64,000 nt of DNA from Vagococcus fluvialis bH819 (GCF_900163795.1 NZ_FWFD01000008.1:372001-436000), one strand, 5' to 3'; counted from the first letter of the stretch, positions 16,724 to 26,972 are shown. Notes: generated from the letters alone by a model not told the origin. Numbers and translations are program-made.

Positions 16724-18001
16724 CTAGTCTTCATGCATTTCCATTAGGTCTTTAAATAATCCGTAGACAAATTGATTTGGATCGAAGTCTTCTAAGTCTG
16801 TAATTTTTTCGCCTAATCCGACTAATTTAACGGGTAGATGTAATTCGTTGCGAATAGCTAGAACCATCCCACCTTTAGCTGTTCCATCTAATTTAGAAAG
16901 AACAATTCCAGTGACATCCGTGGTATCTTTGAATTCTTTAGCTTGAACCATAGCATTTTGACCAGTCGTTGCATCTACCACCAATAAAACTTCATGAGGT
17001 GCTGAGGGATATTCTCGCTCGATGACACGTTTCATTTTTTCTAATTCTTTCATCAAATGAACTTTATTTTGTAAACGTCCAGCTGTATCAACTAATAGAA
17101 TATCATAATCTTCTTTTTTAGTTTTTTCTACAGCATCAAAAACCACAGCAGCGGGATCACTCCCAGCACCATGTTTAACAACATCTACACCCGCACGATC
17201 TCCCCAAACAACTAATTGATCAATCGCCCCTGCTCTAAAGGTATCGGCTGCTGCTAGTAAAACTTTCTTACCTTCCAGTTTGTATCGATGAGCCAATTTT
17301 CCAATACTCGTTGTTTTACCTACACCATTCACCCCAACAAATAAAATAATTGTTGGACCTTCTTTTTGAATATTTAGATTGTTATTTTCTTCTGTACCTT
17401 CAGCTTCATAAATCTCAACTAATTTTTCAATAATGGTATTTTGAACGTCAGCTTGTTTTTTTACATTCTTCAGTTTCACTTCTTCTTGAAGTTCATCTGA
17501 GATACGCATCGCTGTTTCAAAACCAACATCTGCACTAATTAAAGATTCTTCTAAGTCTTCGAAAAACTCGTCATCTACCATACGGAAATTAGAGAATAAA
17601 TTATTCATAAATTGACCGAATGTTTTACGTGATTTTTCTAAACCTTTATCATATTTTTCAACCGTTGTTTCTGCTACCACATGCTCTTCTTTTGGTTGTT
17701 CGATTTCCACTTTAACTGGTTCTGGTTCAGCAACTGGTTCTAGAACTTCAACTTTAATTTCTTCTGCAATCTGCTTTGGTTCTTCTACTTCAATTGATTG
17801 ATTAGATTCTTCTTCAATTTTAATTGACTCAGAAATAGTTGTTTCAGTAATTTCTTCGATTACTGGTTCTGTCGTTTCCTCTAGTTGAGGAGTCTCTAGC
17901 GATTCAGCTACAATTTCCTCTTCCACTATCTGCTCTTGTTTTTCAATTTCAGCAGGTTTCTCACCCAAGACAGCTTTTTTTATCTTATCAAAAAATCCCA
18001 T
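16724..18001 (-). CDS. ftsY: Signal recognition particle receptor FtsY
   Basis: FtsY is the SRP receptor GTPase that docks ribosome-nascent chain complexes at the membrane translocon. The 425-residue protein has an N-terminal Glu-rich acidic region (residues 18-115, low complexity) and the NG domain (about 120-425). In the NG domain, the P-loop is GVNGVGKTTSIGKLA near 223, DTFRAGAIDQL is present, G3 is DTAGRLQNK and G4 is LSKLDGTAKGG. Two adjacent ATGs exist (18004, 18001); the second is six bases after GGAGG and is preferred. It ends the rnc-smc-HAD-ftsY unit. A repeat cluster starts exactly at its stop codon. Confidence 0.96.
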   Translation of the reverse strand: MGFFDKIKKAVLGEKPAEIEKQEQIVEEEIVAESLETPQLEETTEPVIEEITETTISESIKIEEESNQSIEVEEPKQIAEEIKVEVLEPVAEPEPVKVEIEQPKEEHVVAETTVEKYDKGLEKSRKTFGQFMNNLFSNFRMVDDEFFEDLEESLISADVGFETAMRISDELQEEVKLKNVKKQADVQNTIIEKLVEIYEAEGTEENNNLNIQKEGPTIILFVGVNGVGKTTSIGKLAHRYKLEGKKVLLAAADTFRAGAIDQLVVWGDRAGVDVVKHGAGSDPAAVVFDAVEKTKKEDYDILLVDTAGRLQNKVHLMKELEKMKRVIEREYPSAPHEVLLVVDATTGQNAMVQAKEFKDTTDVTGIVLSKLDGTAKGGMVLAIRNELHLPVKLVGLGEKITDLEDFDPNQFVYGLFKDLMEMHED

Positions 18002-18013
18002 CATAAACCTCCT

Positions 18014-18826
18014 TTAATCTCTTAATACAAATTTTTCAACGGCATAAGCAACACCGTCTTCTTCATTTGATTTTGTAATGAACTGAGCTAATTTTTTAAC
18101 CGTATCATTTCCGTTTTCCATTACAACACCCATTCCAGCATATTCAATCATGGAAATATCATTTTCCTCATCACCAATTGCCATTACTTCTGATTGCTCA
18201 ATCCCTAATTCTTTAGCAAGTAACGCAATTCCGTTTGATTTACTTACGTCTTTATGAATGATTTCAAGCAAGCACGGACGTGACTTCATGATATTAAATT
18301 TTTCTTTCCATTCAGGTGCTAAACCTTTTAATTTCTCATCTAAATACTCTGGCTCAACCCCAACCACCATTTTATTGAAGATGATATCTTCTGTCAGCTC
18401 TTCTGGTCTCATTGTTTTATACGTTAAAATCGGATTTAATGTGTGATAAATGGATTCTTTGCTTTCTGATGTCGTTAGATTAATACATGTATCTACTGAT
18501 ATAATATCTAACGGTAAGTCTAATTCAGTCATCACCTCTGCCATTTGTGTAACTTCAGCAAGGCTTAATGAATAAGAAAGTAACTCTTCTCCCGTATCAT
18601 TTTTTTGAATGGCACCACCATTAAATGTAATACTGTAATCACCAGCATCTCTTAATTCTAAACGATTTAAATATGTTTCAATCGCAATCAAGGGACGTCC
18701 AGTACATAAGACGATTTTTGTTCCTTGTTGTTTCGCTTTTGTTAGTACTTCTTTATTACGATCTGTAATCTTTTTTTCATCTGTTAACAATGTACCATCT
18801 AAATCAATGGCGACTAATTTAATCAT
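18014..18826 (-). CDS. Cof-type HAD-IIB phosphatase
   Basis: A 270-residue haloacid-dehalogenase hydrolase of the Cof/YidA subfamily, which dephosphorylates sugar phosphates and small cofactors in the cytoplasm. Motif I is VAIDLDGTLLTD at the N terminus, motif II is LCTGRP near 41, the C2B cap lies about 85-190, and motifs III-IV include KSNGIALLAKELG and AIGDEENDISMI near 215. Specific substrate cannot be read from sequence. It lies between smc (16 bases) and ftsY (13 bases), so it is cotranscribed with them, an arrangement common in Lactobacillales. Confidence 0.9.
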   Translation of the reverse strand: MIKLVAIDLDGTLLTDEKKITDRNKEVLTKAKQQGTKIVLCTGRPLIAIETYLNRLELRDAGDYSITFNGGAIQKNDTGEELLSYSLSLAEVTQMAEVMTELDLPLDIISVDTCINLTTSESKESIYHTLNPILTYKTMRPEELTEDIIFNKMVVGVEPEYLDEKLKGLAPEWKEKFNIMKSRPCLLEIIHKDVSKSNGIALLAKELGIEQSEVMAIGDEENDISMIEYAGMGVVMENGNDTVKKLAQFITKSNEEDGVAYAVEKFVLRD

Positions 18827-18841
18827 CTATATCCTCCTATT

Positions 18842-21800
18842 TTAAAGGTTATCTAATAATTCTTGATTCTCTAATTCTTCTAAATGAACCGAAACGATTT
18901 TAGAAACACCTGACTCTTGCATTGTTACGCCATATAGCACACTAGCAGCTTCCATCGTTCCTTTCCGGTGAGTAATGACGATAAACTGGGTTGTTTCACC
19001 AAAATGACGCAAATAATTGCCATATCTTGCCACATTTGCATCATCTAAAGCTGCCTCTACCTCATCTAAAATACAGAAAGGGACTGGACGAGCTTGGATA
19101 ATCGCAAATAATAATGCAATTGCCGTTAATGCACGTTCTCCTCCTGATAATAAACTTAAGTTTTGTAATTTTTTTCCAGGTGGTTGTGCGATAATATCAA
19201 TCCCTGTGTGAAGTAAATCAGTTGGATCCGTTAATACTAAATCTGCATGCCCTCCGCCAAACATGTTAGGAAATACTACTCTAAACTCTTCCCTAATATC
19301 ACAGAATACATCATGGAATTTTTTAATAACAAGTTCGTCCATTTCATTCATTGTCTCAAACAATTCATTTTTTGCAAGCACTAAATCTTCTTGCTGACTA
19401 ACGAGGAATTGATATCGCTCATTAACCTCTTCATATTGCTCAATCGAGGCGACATTGACCACACCTAATTGTTGAATGTTCGCCTTCAAAATCAGAATCT
19501 TTTCTTTGCCTTCTTCAAAATCAACACTATTTGGATAAAGTGCCTTACCACCTTCATAAGTCATACCATATTCTTCTTGAAGATATGTTAGGCAGGCATC
19601 TAAAGCAATACCTGAACTATTTTTTGCTACTTCTAAGCTAGTTTTTTCATCCATCACTTTTTGTATGTTTTGATTTTTAAGGACAACTTCTTGCTCTAGT
19701 GATTCAATTTCTTTGTATAATTCTTCTCGTTGCCCTTTTAACTCTTCTAGTGAACGAGTAATCAATTCTCGATTTTCTTTCAAATTACCCATCTCTAGAT
19801 AAATTTTTTGACTCGTTTGACCTTGAGTAATATGTTCATGAGACTGATTATCTAGCTGAGATACAATCCCTGCTTTTTGATTAGTTAAGTCTGATTGCTC
19901 TGCTTGTTTCTCAGATTCTCTAGTAACTAATTGATTAATCTTTTCTGTTAAAACGGCTAATTCTGATTGCTGTTTATTTAATTCTTGTTGTGTGACTTCT
20001 TTTTTCAGTGTGTTCTCTTCTTCTAATTGGCTTGTTTGCGCCATTAACTGATCTAATTCTGTTTGTTTTTCATCTAACTTTTCTTTGGCTTCAACTAATT
20101 GCTCTTTTTCTTCTTGATAATCTTCTAAGAAACGTTGTAATTCCCGTTTTTCATACTCAAACGCTCGACGTTCTTTTTCTTGTTGAATACTTCTATTTTC
20201 AAGTTGATTCACTTCATTAGTCAGATTTTGTTCAGAAAGACGCGCTTCTTCCCCTGATTTTCTAAGCGATTCTAAATCAAACTCAGCTTTTTGACTGGCA
20301 TTTTTAAATTCTTTGACTTCTGCTTCTTTTGTTTCATACAGCTTCGTCATTTGAGCTATTTGTTTTTCTAACTCTTTTAATTCGTGCCCTTGTGAGAACA
20401 GTTGGTTGTTCTGTCCATTTTTACTAGCACCACCGGTCATCGAACCACCAGGATTCATAACATCTCCCTCTAAAGAAACGACTCTAAATTGGAAATTGAT
20501 TTGCTTGGCTAGCTCGTTAGCTGACTTTAAATCCTTAGCAATGATTGTTAGGCCTAAAATATTTTGAATGACACTTTTTATCGAGTCATCATAAGTAATT
20601 AAATCACTAGCAATTCCCACATAACCCAAATGTTGCGCCACTCTGCTTTTAATGGTTTCGTTTAACTGCCGAGCCTTAATCGTTGTTAAAGGTAAGAAGG
20701 TTGCTCGTCCTACTCGTTTTTGTTTTAAATAAGCAATCGCTTGCCTTGCACTTTGCTCATTTTCCGTAATAACGTGTTGCGCTGAAGCTCCTAGTGCTGT
20801 TTCAATCGCTAGACTAATGTCTTTAGGTACTTCAATTAACTCAGCAACTGCACCCACAATGCCACCTAATTGTTCCCGGTCTTTTAAAACTGAACGAACA
20901 CCTTGATAAAATCCAGAGTAGTTAGCTTGTAAATCTTTCAGACTTTTTTCTTTAGCTTGTCCTTGTTGCAAGATTTTTAAAGCTTCATACATTTGTCGTT
21001 CATTAGCTGTTACTTGTTGACGAAGTGATACAACTTCTTGTTGTTTGTTTTGGAAACTTTCTAATAATTGAGTGACTTGCTCTGTTTTATTACTTAATTG
21101 TTTGGCTTGTTTTTCTTTTAAGCTTTTGGTTTCTTTTTCTTCTAAAAGTAATCGATCAAAAGTAGCGACATCCTTTTCACTGCGAACCATTTCTTGTTGA
21201 TATTGCTTTTCTAAATGTTTTAAATCATTGTTTATATTTGTTTGTTGTTGCATAACATCAACGTAATCACTTCTTAAATCTTCTAATTGTTCCTTAGCAG
21301 ATTTACTAAAACGCATCATTTGCTCACTTAGCGTTTTTACTGATGCTAATAATACCTGTTCATTTTGAGTTAATTTTTCTTTTTCAAGGAGCAATAAATC
21401 AACTTCTTCTTTTAAAAGACGTTCTTTTGTTTCAATCATAATTAAATTTTCTTGGTAAGAAGATTTATTCTGCGTTGAAAAACGTTGGCGTTCTTCTAAT
21501 ACTTTTTTCTGGCCTTCTAATTGCTCGTAGCCAGTTGTCACTTCTAATAAATGGCTTTGCTTTTGATCCACTGTAGTTTCTAACTGTTCACGCTTTTCTT
21601 TTAACCTTGCTAATTCAATTTCAGCTTGTTTTAGGCTATAGCGTTTTTCATCAATATCCTTGATTAAGATAGTCAAAGAAGCTTCCTTTTCATCCCAATT
21701 CAATTTGTTTTTTTCAATTTCTTGAACAGAGATATTCACATCCACTTCTGTTAATTGTTCTTTAAAATGAATGTATTTTTTCGCTGTATCACTTTGTTCT

Positions 21801-22417
21801 CTTAAAGGATTTAATTGGACTTCTAACTCATAAATAATATCTTCCACACGACTAAGATTATCATCTGTTTCACTTAATCTTCGTTCTGCTTCTTTTTTAC
21901 GGGTTTTATATTTTAAAACGCCTGCTGCTTCTTCAAAAATGCCACGACGATCTTCTGGTTTACTATTAAAAATAGCTTCAACTTTCCCTTGAGAGATAAT
22001 CGAGAAAGATTCTTTTCCCAGACCTGAATCCATAAATAAATTAACGATATCTTTCATGCGACAACTTTGTTTATTAATAAAGAAATCACTGTCACCACTA
22101 CGAGTTAAACGTCTAGTCACACTAACTTCACTAAAATCAATTGGTAAAAAGCGCTCTTCGTTATCTAGAACAAGTGTTACTTCTGCTCTATTTAAAGCCG
22201 CACGAGAAGAAGAGCCAGCAAAAATAACGTCTGGCATCGTTCCCCCACGCAAATTTTTTGCTGACTGCTCCCCAAGTACCCATCTTATTGCTTCGGTTAT
22301 ATTACTTTTACCACTACCATTTGGTCCCACAACTGCCGTTAAGCCTTGGTTAAATTCAATAATCGTTCGGTCGGCAAATGACTTAAACCCAGCTATTTCA
22401 ATTCGTTTTAAATACAC
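18842..22417 (-). CDS. smc: Chromosome segregation SMC protein
   Basis: This 1191-residue condensin subunit acts with ScpA/ScpB in chromosome organisation and segregation. The N-terminal ATPase head has Walker A GPNGSGKSNI near residue 32 and the FKSFAD start typical of SMC. Long coiled coils (about 170-500 and 680-1020) flank a hinge (about 510-650, with GIVGAVAELIEV and GGSMTGGA). The C-terminal head has the signature LLSGGERALTAIALLFAI near 1095 and Walker B FCILDEVEAALDD. The start is a GTG at 22417 with AAGGAG upstream at slightly long spacing. It sits between rnc and the HAD gene, the usual order. Confidence 0.97.
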   Translation of the reverse strand: MYLKRIEIAGFKSFADRTIIEFNQGLTAVVGPNGSGKSNITEAIRWVLGEQSAKNLRGGTMPDVIFAGSSSRAALNRAEVTLVLDNEERFLPIDFSEVSVTRRLTRSGDSDFFINKQSCRMKDIVNLFMDSGLGKESFSIISQGKVEAIFNSKPEDRRGIFEEAAGVLKYKTRKKEAERRLSETDDNLSRVEDIIYELEVQLNPLREQSDTAKKYIHFKEQLTEVDVNISVQEIEKNKLNWDEKEASLTILIKDIDEKRYSLKQAEIELARLKEKREQLETTVDQKQSHLLEVTTGYEQLEGQKKVLEERQRFSTQNKSSYQENLIMIETKERLLKEEVDLLLLEKEKLTQNEQVLLASVKTLSEQMMRFSKSAKEQLEDLRSDYVDVMQQQTNINNDLKHLEKQYQQEMVRSEKDVATFDRLLLEEKETKSLKEKQAKQLSNKTEQVTQLLESFQNKQQEVVSLRQQVTANERQMYEALKILQQGQAKEKSLKDLQANYSGFYQGVRSVLKDREQLGGIVGAVAELIEVPKDISLAIETALGASAQHVITENEQSARQAIAYLKQKRVGRATFLPLTTIKARQLNETIKSRVAQHLGYVGIASDLITYDDSIKSVIQNILGLTIIAKDLKSANELAKQINFQFRVVSLEGDVMNPGGSMTGGASKNGQNNQLFSQGHELKELEKQIAQMTKLYETKEAEVKEFKNASQKAEFDLESLRKSGEEARLSEQNLTNEVNQLENRSIQQEKERRAFEYEKRELQRFLEDYQEEKEQLVEAKEKLDEKQTELDQLMAQTSQLEEENTLKKEVTQQELNKQQSELAVLTEKINQLVTRESEKQAEQSDLTNQKAGIVSQLDNQSHEHITQGQTSQKIYLEMGNLKENRELITRSLEELKGQREELYKEIESLEQEVVLKNQNIQKVMDEKTSLEVAKNSSGIALDACLTYLQEEYGMTYEGGKALYPNSVDFEEGKEKILILKANIQQLGVVNVASIEQYEEVNERYQFLVSQQEDLVLAKNELFETMNEMDELVIKKFHDVFCDIREEFRVVFPNMFGGGHADLVLTDPTDLLHTGIDIIAQPPGKKLQNLSLLSGGERALTAIALLFAIIQARPVPFCILDEVEAALDDANVARYGNYLRHFGETTQFIVITHRKGTMEAASVLYGVTMQESGVSKIVSVHLEELENQELLDNL

Positions 22418-22435
22418 TAAAGTTTAGTCTCCTTC

Positions 22436-23140
22436 CTATAGTTGCTTTTTGCTCGCAATATCTGCTAGTGCTACTTCTGCTGCTTTTTGCTCTGCTGCTT
22501 TTTTACTTTTACCAGATCCAACACCTAAAAGTTTTCCACCTGCATTTATTTCTACATGGAAAATACGGCTATGAGCTGGACCTTCTTCTTTCACTAATTG
22601 ATACTCGATTAGGATGTCTCCATTTTTTTGCAACACTTCTTGTAGTGCTGTCTTATGATCCATCTCATGTGAAAAAGCACCCGCTTCGATTCTTGGAATG
22701 ATCACTTGACCAATAAAGTCTTCTGCTGCTGCTTGACCTTGATCGATAAATAATGCACCTAAAAAGGATTCAAATAAATCACATAAAAGTGATGAGCGAG
22801 TTCGCCCGTTTGAATTTTCTTCCCCTTTACCAAGACGAATAAATTTATCAAACTGACAATCCTTAGCAAACATAGCTAAGCTGTCTTCACGAACAATCGT
22901 TGCACGTAATTTAGTCAATTTCCCTTCAGGTAGATCTTGATAATGGTGATATAAGTAATCCGAAATAATTAATTCTAACACGGCATCACCTAAAAATTCT
23001 AAACGTTCATTATCCGTCATTTCCAAATGTCGATGCTCATTCACATAGGATGAATGGGTAAAAGCTTGTTCCAAAAGACTGATGTCCTTAAATGTAATCT
23101 CATACTTGTCTTTAATTAAATATATTAATTCTTGAATCAT
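22436..23140 (-). CDS. rnc: Ribonuclease III
   Basis: RNase III cuts double-stranded RNA in rRNA maturation and mRNA turnover. The endonuclease domain (about 1-150) has the signature NERLEFLGDAVLEL (residues 44-57) with acidic residues Glu48 and Asp52, and the second metal site Asp121 and Glu124 in LLCDLFESFLG. A C-terminal dsRNA-binding domain (about 158-228) ends with GSGKSKKAAEQKAAEVAL. The frame is open upstream, but the ATG at 23140 follows AGAGGAAG and gives the usual length of 234 residues. The promoter lies about 40-70 bases upstream. Confidence 0.96.
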   Translation of the reverse strand: MIQELIYLIKDKYEITFKDISLLEQAFTHSSYVNEHRHLEMTDNERLEFLGDAVLELIISDYLYHHYQDLPEGKLTKLRATIVREDSLAMFAKDCQFDKFIRLGKGEENSNGRTRSSLLCDLFESFLGALFIDQGQAAAEDFIGQVIIPRIEAGAFSHEMDHKTALQEVLQKNGDILIEYQLVKEEGPAHSRIFHVEINAGGKLLGVGSGKSKKAAEQKAAEVALADIASKKQL

Positions 23141-23179
23141 TTTTGCTTTTCTTCCTCTCAATCCAAATGTCATATAAAC

Positions 23180-23208
23180 ATTATACGTTTTTTTCATTAC
23201 TTTTAAAA
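23180..23208 (-). promoter_or_regulatory. Promoter of the rnc-smc-ftsY operon
   Basis: On the minus strand a perfect TATAAT (23180-23185) lies 17 bases from a weak TTTTAA (23203-23208), just after the opp terminator. Confidence 0.65.
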
Positions 23209-23250
23209 CAAAAACTATCAATACAAGAAATTTTTCTTGTATTGATAGTT
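23209..23250 (-). terminator. Terminator at the end of the opp operon
   Basis: A near-perfect 38-base palindrome (23213-23250; halves differ at one base) is followed on the minus strand by TTTTTGTTTT, 11 bases past the oppA stop. Confidence 0.85.
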
Positions 23251-23260
23251 AAAATAAATG

Positions 23261-25063
23261 TTATTTTCTTGATTCAGCAGTTACTTCGACACTTGCCCAA
23301 GCAGTGTTATCTTTTTTAATATCCCAATCAAAACCTTTAACACGTGTACTCATTGGCATTACTTCATTTCTGAATAATGTAGGAATTGCAAAGGCTTCTT
23401 CACTAGCATATTTTTGCCAATCTTTAAAGACTTTTACACGATAATCATTATCAAAGGCTTTATCTGAATCCATTTCATCCAATAATTTACTGTTTTCTTC
23501 ACTAGCAAAACGAGTATAGTTAAAGGCTGCTTTTTCACCGTAAAGTGACGTTTGCGATGGGTTAAAACTTGTAGCCCATGCACCTTGATACACATCTACT
23601 TCTGGATCATCATTTTTCAACTTATCATAGAAAGCATTAAAGTCAATCAAACGACCAGTTGTTAATTTAACATCTAAACCAATTTCTTTCCATTGGTTCA
23701 TATAATATTCTGCTAATGGTTGTGCAGTTTCTCCACCAGCCATTGATGCAAATTTAATTTCTAATTTTTCACCTTTAGGATCGCGACGGAATTCTTCACC
23801 ATCTTTTTTCTTGTAACCAGCTTCGTCTAATAATTTGTTAGCTTTATCAATGTCTTGTGTGTATCCTTTAAGATCACCATCGTGCATTTCACCTAAAACT
23901 GGTGGAATTAGTGAATTGGCAGATGAACGTAAACCATAGTAGAATTTATCTGCTACTGCTTGATTATCTACCGCATAAGCCATTGCTTGGCGTAATGATT
24001 TATTAGCCATTTTAGACTCTGGATTATAAACTACTTGTCCTTTATCATTATCCCATTTACCTAATTTAAAGCCAATGTATGTATAACTAAACTGTTCACG
24101 ACCTAAGATTTCATATCCTTCAACATCTTTATATGATGGATAGTTATCTGTTGGAATCGACATAACAAAATCATATTTTTTTGCTTTTAAGGCTTCAACA
24201 ATTGAGTTTGATGGAGCTTGACGAATAATAATTTTATCTAATTTTGGTTTTTCTCCATAATAAAATTCATTTGGTTCAAACTCAACAAACTCACCACGCT
24301 TGATATTAGTCATTTTGTATGCACCTAATGTTACAGGTTTTTTACGAATTGGTTCGCTTTATTCCATTCCTTTAACAGGCATGTCTTTAAAAATGTGTGC
24401 TGGCATTGCATTTTGCCATGGACCACCGTCACCGTCAGCTGTTAATAATCCAGGTTCTACATTTTCATAAGTAATTTCGACTGTTTTATCATCAACTTTT
24501 TTAATTCCTGAAACTGAATCAGCTTTACCTGCTTTATAGTCCTTCATACCAACGATACGTTGCATATTTTCTCCATAACGGATACCGCCAGTTCCTTCAT
24601 AATCAGGATGTCCAATAATTAAGTATGGTTGGATAATATCTTCAGCTACTAAAGGTTTTCCATCTGACCATTTAGCATCTTTGATAATTTTAATAGTTCC
24701 TTTTTTTGCATCTTTATCTAACTCAAAACTTGCCATTCCTGAATCATCCATTTGGAATCTTTCATCATAACCAAATATCGGTTCATGAGATGGTTTCATG
24801 AATTGAGCATCATAATTATCTGAGTTAAATGCTGCATCAAATAATCCTTGAAATTGTGTATCCATTACTACTGCGCCTTCAAGAGTACCACCCTTTATTG
24901 CTTTAGCATCATTGCTTGTTTTCATTGGGAATTTTGCAATATCTTCTGTTTTGTCCCCACTCTTACCTTTTTTCCCGTCTTTACTTCCGCCGCCACAAGC
25001 AGCTAGACCTACTGTTACCACAGCACCAAGTGCTACAGCACTAATTAGTTTTTTGTACTTCAT
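23261..25063 (-). pseudogene. oppA: Oligopeptide-binding lipoprotein OppA interrupted by one in-frame stop
   Basis: OppA captures extracellular peptides for the Opp ABC transporter. The frame runs 600 codons, the usual length in lactococcal-type OppA, with a lipoprotein signal (lipobox GLAACGGG, Cys near residue 23) and the SBP_bac_5 fold. It is broken at codon 235 by TAA (24359-24361). After that the same frame continues without any shift as SEPIRKKPVTLGAYKMTNIK and on to the normal C terminus. The upstream 234 residues and the downstream 350 residues (from ATG 24313) are therefore two halves of one gene. A single G-to-T or A-to-T change (Glu or Lys to ochre) would explain it. Sequencing error or readthrough (TAA followed by A) are alternatives. 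Confidence 0.85.
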
Positions 25064-25084
25064 CCTTCATTCCCCCTTGTTTTT

Positions 25085-25978
25085 TTATCCTAGACGTTGA
25101 CGTGCATCAGCTGAACGCTTAAATGCTTGACCAACGTAGTTTATACTTAACATCAGAACTAGGATTAGAACTGACGCTGGAACCCAAACCCATGTTTTTT
25201 CGGATAAAACATCGCCATTAGCAGCGTATCCAATTAACGTTCCTAAACTTGGTGTTGATTGAGGCAACCCAAATCCAAGATAAGATAATGTTGTTTCAAT
25301 ACCGATATTTGCGGCAAAATTGATTGTTAAGTTGGTAATAATCAGTGAACTTAAGTTTGGCATTAATTCACCAAACATAATTTTGAAATCACTCGTTCCT
25401 AATGTTTTAGAAGCACTAATATAGTCACGTCTGACTTCTGACAAAGCTTTCCCTCTAAAAAGTCTTGCTTTTGCTACCCAATAGAACAAACTCATAATCA
25501 TAATAAAATTATACACCGTATAATTTGGTACAATCGTTACAAAAACGATAATAACCATAGTAACTGGTAGAATCATAACAAAATCAACAATACGCATAAT
25601 TACAGTGTCAATAACGCCACCATAATAACCTGCCATAATTCCTAATCCTACCCCAACAATTGAAGTAATAATTGTGATTGAAAATCCAATAACAATTGAA
25701 TTTCTAGCACCAATAATCAATTGCCCTAAAACATCACGACCACCCTCATCGGCACCTAAAATATAACCATCACCAGGTGGTGTGTATTTGTTTAAAATAT
25801 CAACTTTCATAACCGCATCTTTATCAACCACTATAGCACCAATGAAAATGGCTACTAACAGAATCACTAATAAGCTTAGTGAAAATAGAGCTAATTTATC
25901 TTTTCTAAATTCTCTTGCAATCATTTTAATACCTGTAGGAGGTACACTAATTACTTCTTGTTTTTTTTCTTTACTCAC
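25085..25978 (-). CDS. oppC: Oligopeptide ABC transporter permease OppC
   Basis: This inner-membrane permease has about six hydrophobic segments in 297 residues. An N-terminal OppC_N segment (residues 22-50) is followed by the BPD_transp_1 domain, with LGADEGGRDVLGQLIIGARN near 76-95 and the EAA-like loop YISASKTLGTSDFKIM near 188 that docks on OppD/OppF. The listed frame could begin at an ATG (25984) overlapping AAAGGAG, but the GTG at 25978 has seven-base spacing and is preferred. It forms the channel with OppB. It lies 21 bases before oppA and shows no defect. Confidence 0.92.
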   Translation of the reverse strand: MSKEKKQEVISVPPTGIKMIAREFRKDKLALFSLSLLVILLVAIFIGAIVVDKDAVMKVDILNKYTPPGDGYILGADEGGRDVLGQLIIGARNSIVIGFSITIITSIVGVGLGIMAGYYGGVIDTVIMRIVDFVMILPVTMVIIVFVTIVPNYTVYNFIMIMSLFYWVAKARLFRGKALSEVRRDYISASKTLGTSDFKIMFGELMPNLSSLIITNLTINFAANIGIETTLSYLGFGLPQSTPSLGTLIGYAANGDVLSEKTWVWVPASVLILVLMLSINYVGQAFKRSADARQRLG

Positions 25979-26008
25979 AATCATTCTCCTTTCTTTATCC
26001 TTGTATGA

Positions 26009-26971
26009 TTATTGAATACGAATTCGAGGATCTACAATACTCATAACAATATCAGAAATTAAATTTCCAATAATAGTTACAATCCCTAAAATTAACACTA
26101 GAGATGTTATAACAGTATAATCTAGACCTTTAATTGCATCAATAAATAATTTACCAATACCAGGATAAGCAAAGGTTTGCTCAATAACAACAGAACCACT
26201 AATTAAAGCTGCAATCTCATAACTTAATTGGGCTGCAATTGGTAAAGAAGCATTTCTAAAAATGTGTCTTGTAAAGACTTTGTTTGTTGGCACTCCTTTA
26301 GCACGTGCTGTCCGAACAAAATCCATTTGTTTGGCATCAATTACCTCGTTACGTAAATATTGAATCGTAACGGCTGTTGTTAATAATGCCTGAGAAATTG
26401 CTGGTAATAACATATGATAAAAACGACTCCACTGATATGCCATTGTTCCTTCTGTAATCCCAGCCGAAACAGAGCCAGTTGTTGGGAACCATTCTAGACG
26501 ATACCCAAACACAAATAACATGATTAATGCAAAAATGAAAATTGGTACCGCAAAACTAAAGAAGTTATAAACAACAACAGTTTTGTCTAAAATAGAATCT
26601 TGGTAGCGTCCTGATAATAAACCTAATGGCAATGCTATTAAGTAAGTTAAAATAACAGTTAATAGTGATAGCCATAAGGTATTGACAACGCGAGAACCAA
26701 TAATTTCAGTAACTGGCAATTTATAAAGGAAACTTTGTCCAAAATCACCTTTTAAAGCATTAGATACCCAATTAAAATATTGCTCATACCAAGGATTATT
26801 CAACCCTGCTAATTCTTTCATTCTTTCAATCGTTGCTGGATCTGTATTCGGATTAACACGTCCCGTAAACGGATCACCAGGCATTGCTTTAGCTAAAATA
26901 AAAATGAATAAGCTCAAAATAATGATTTGAGGAATCATGGCTAAGACACGACGTAATATTGTTTTCCACAT
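26009..26971 (-). CDS. oppB: Oligopeptide ABC transporter permease OppB
   Basis: This 320-residue inner-membrane permease is the partner of OppC. It starts with the typical first segment MWKTILRRVLAMIPQIIIL and the motif AMPGDPF, followed by five more membrane segments and the EAA loop DFVRTARAKGVPTNKVFTRH near residue 218. It ends in the usual IVDPRIRIQ. AGGAGG precedes the ATG, and the oppF stop is two bases upstream. Position in oppDFBCA and sequence both support the call. Confidence 0.94.
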   Translation of the reverse strand: MWKTILRRVLAMIPQIIILSLFIFILAKAMPGDPFTGRVNPNTDPATIERMKELAGLNNPWYEQYFNWVSNALKGDFGQSFLYKLPVTEIIGSRVVNTLWLSLLTVILTYLIALPLGLLSGRYQDSILDKTVVVYNFFSFAVPIFIFALIMLFVFGYRLEWFPTTGSVSAGITEGTMAYQWSRFYHMLLPAISQALLTTAVTIQYLRNEVIDAKQMDFVRTARAKGVPTNKVFTRHIFRNASLPIAAQLSYEIAALISGSVVIEQTFAYPGIGKLFIDAIKGLDYTVITSLVLILGIVTIIGNLISDIVMSIVDPRIRIQ

Positions 26972-26972
26972 A

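Noticed and set aside
22056-22427. Plus-strand frame of 123 codons opposite the 5' end of smc
   Set aside because: Lies entirely over the conserved Walker A-coding part of smc, which explains its sequence.
23261-24313. A separate second peptide-binding protein gene
   Set aside because: It lacks signal peptide and ribosome site, and it continues the oppA frame exactly after one stop codon, so it is the C-terminal half of oppA.
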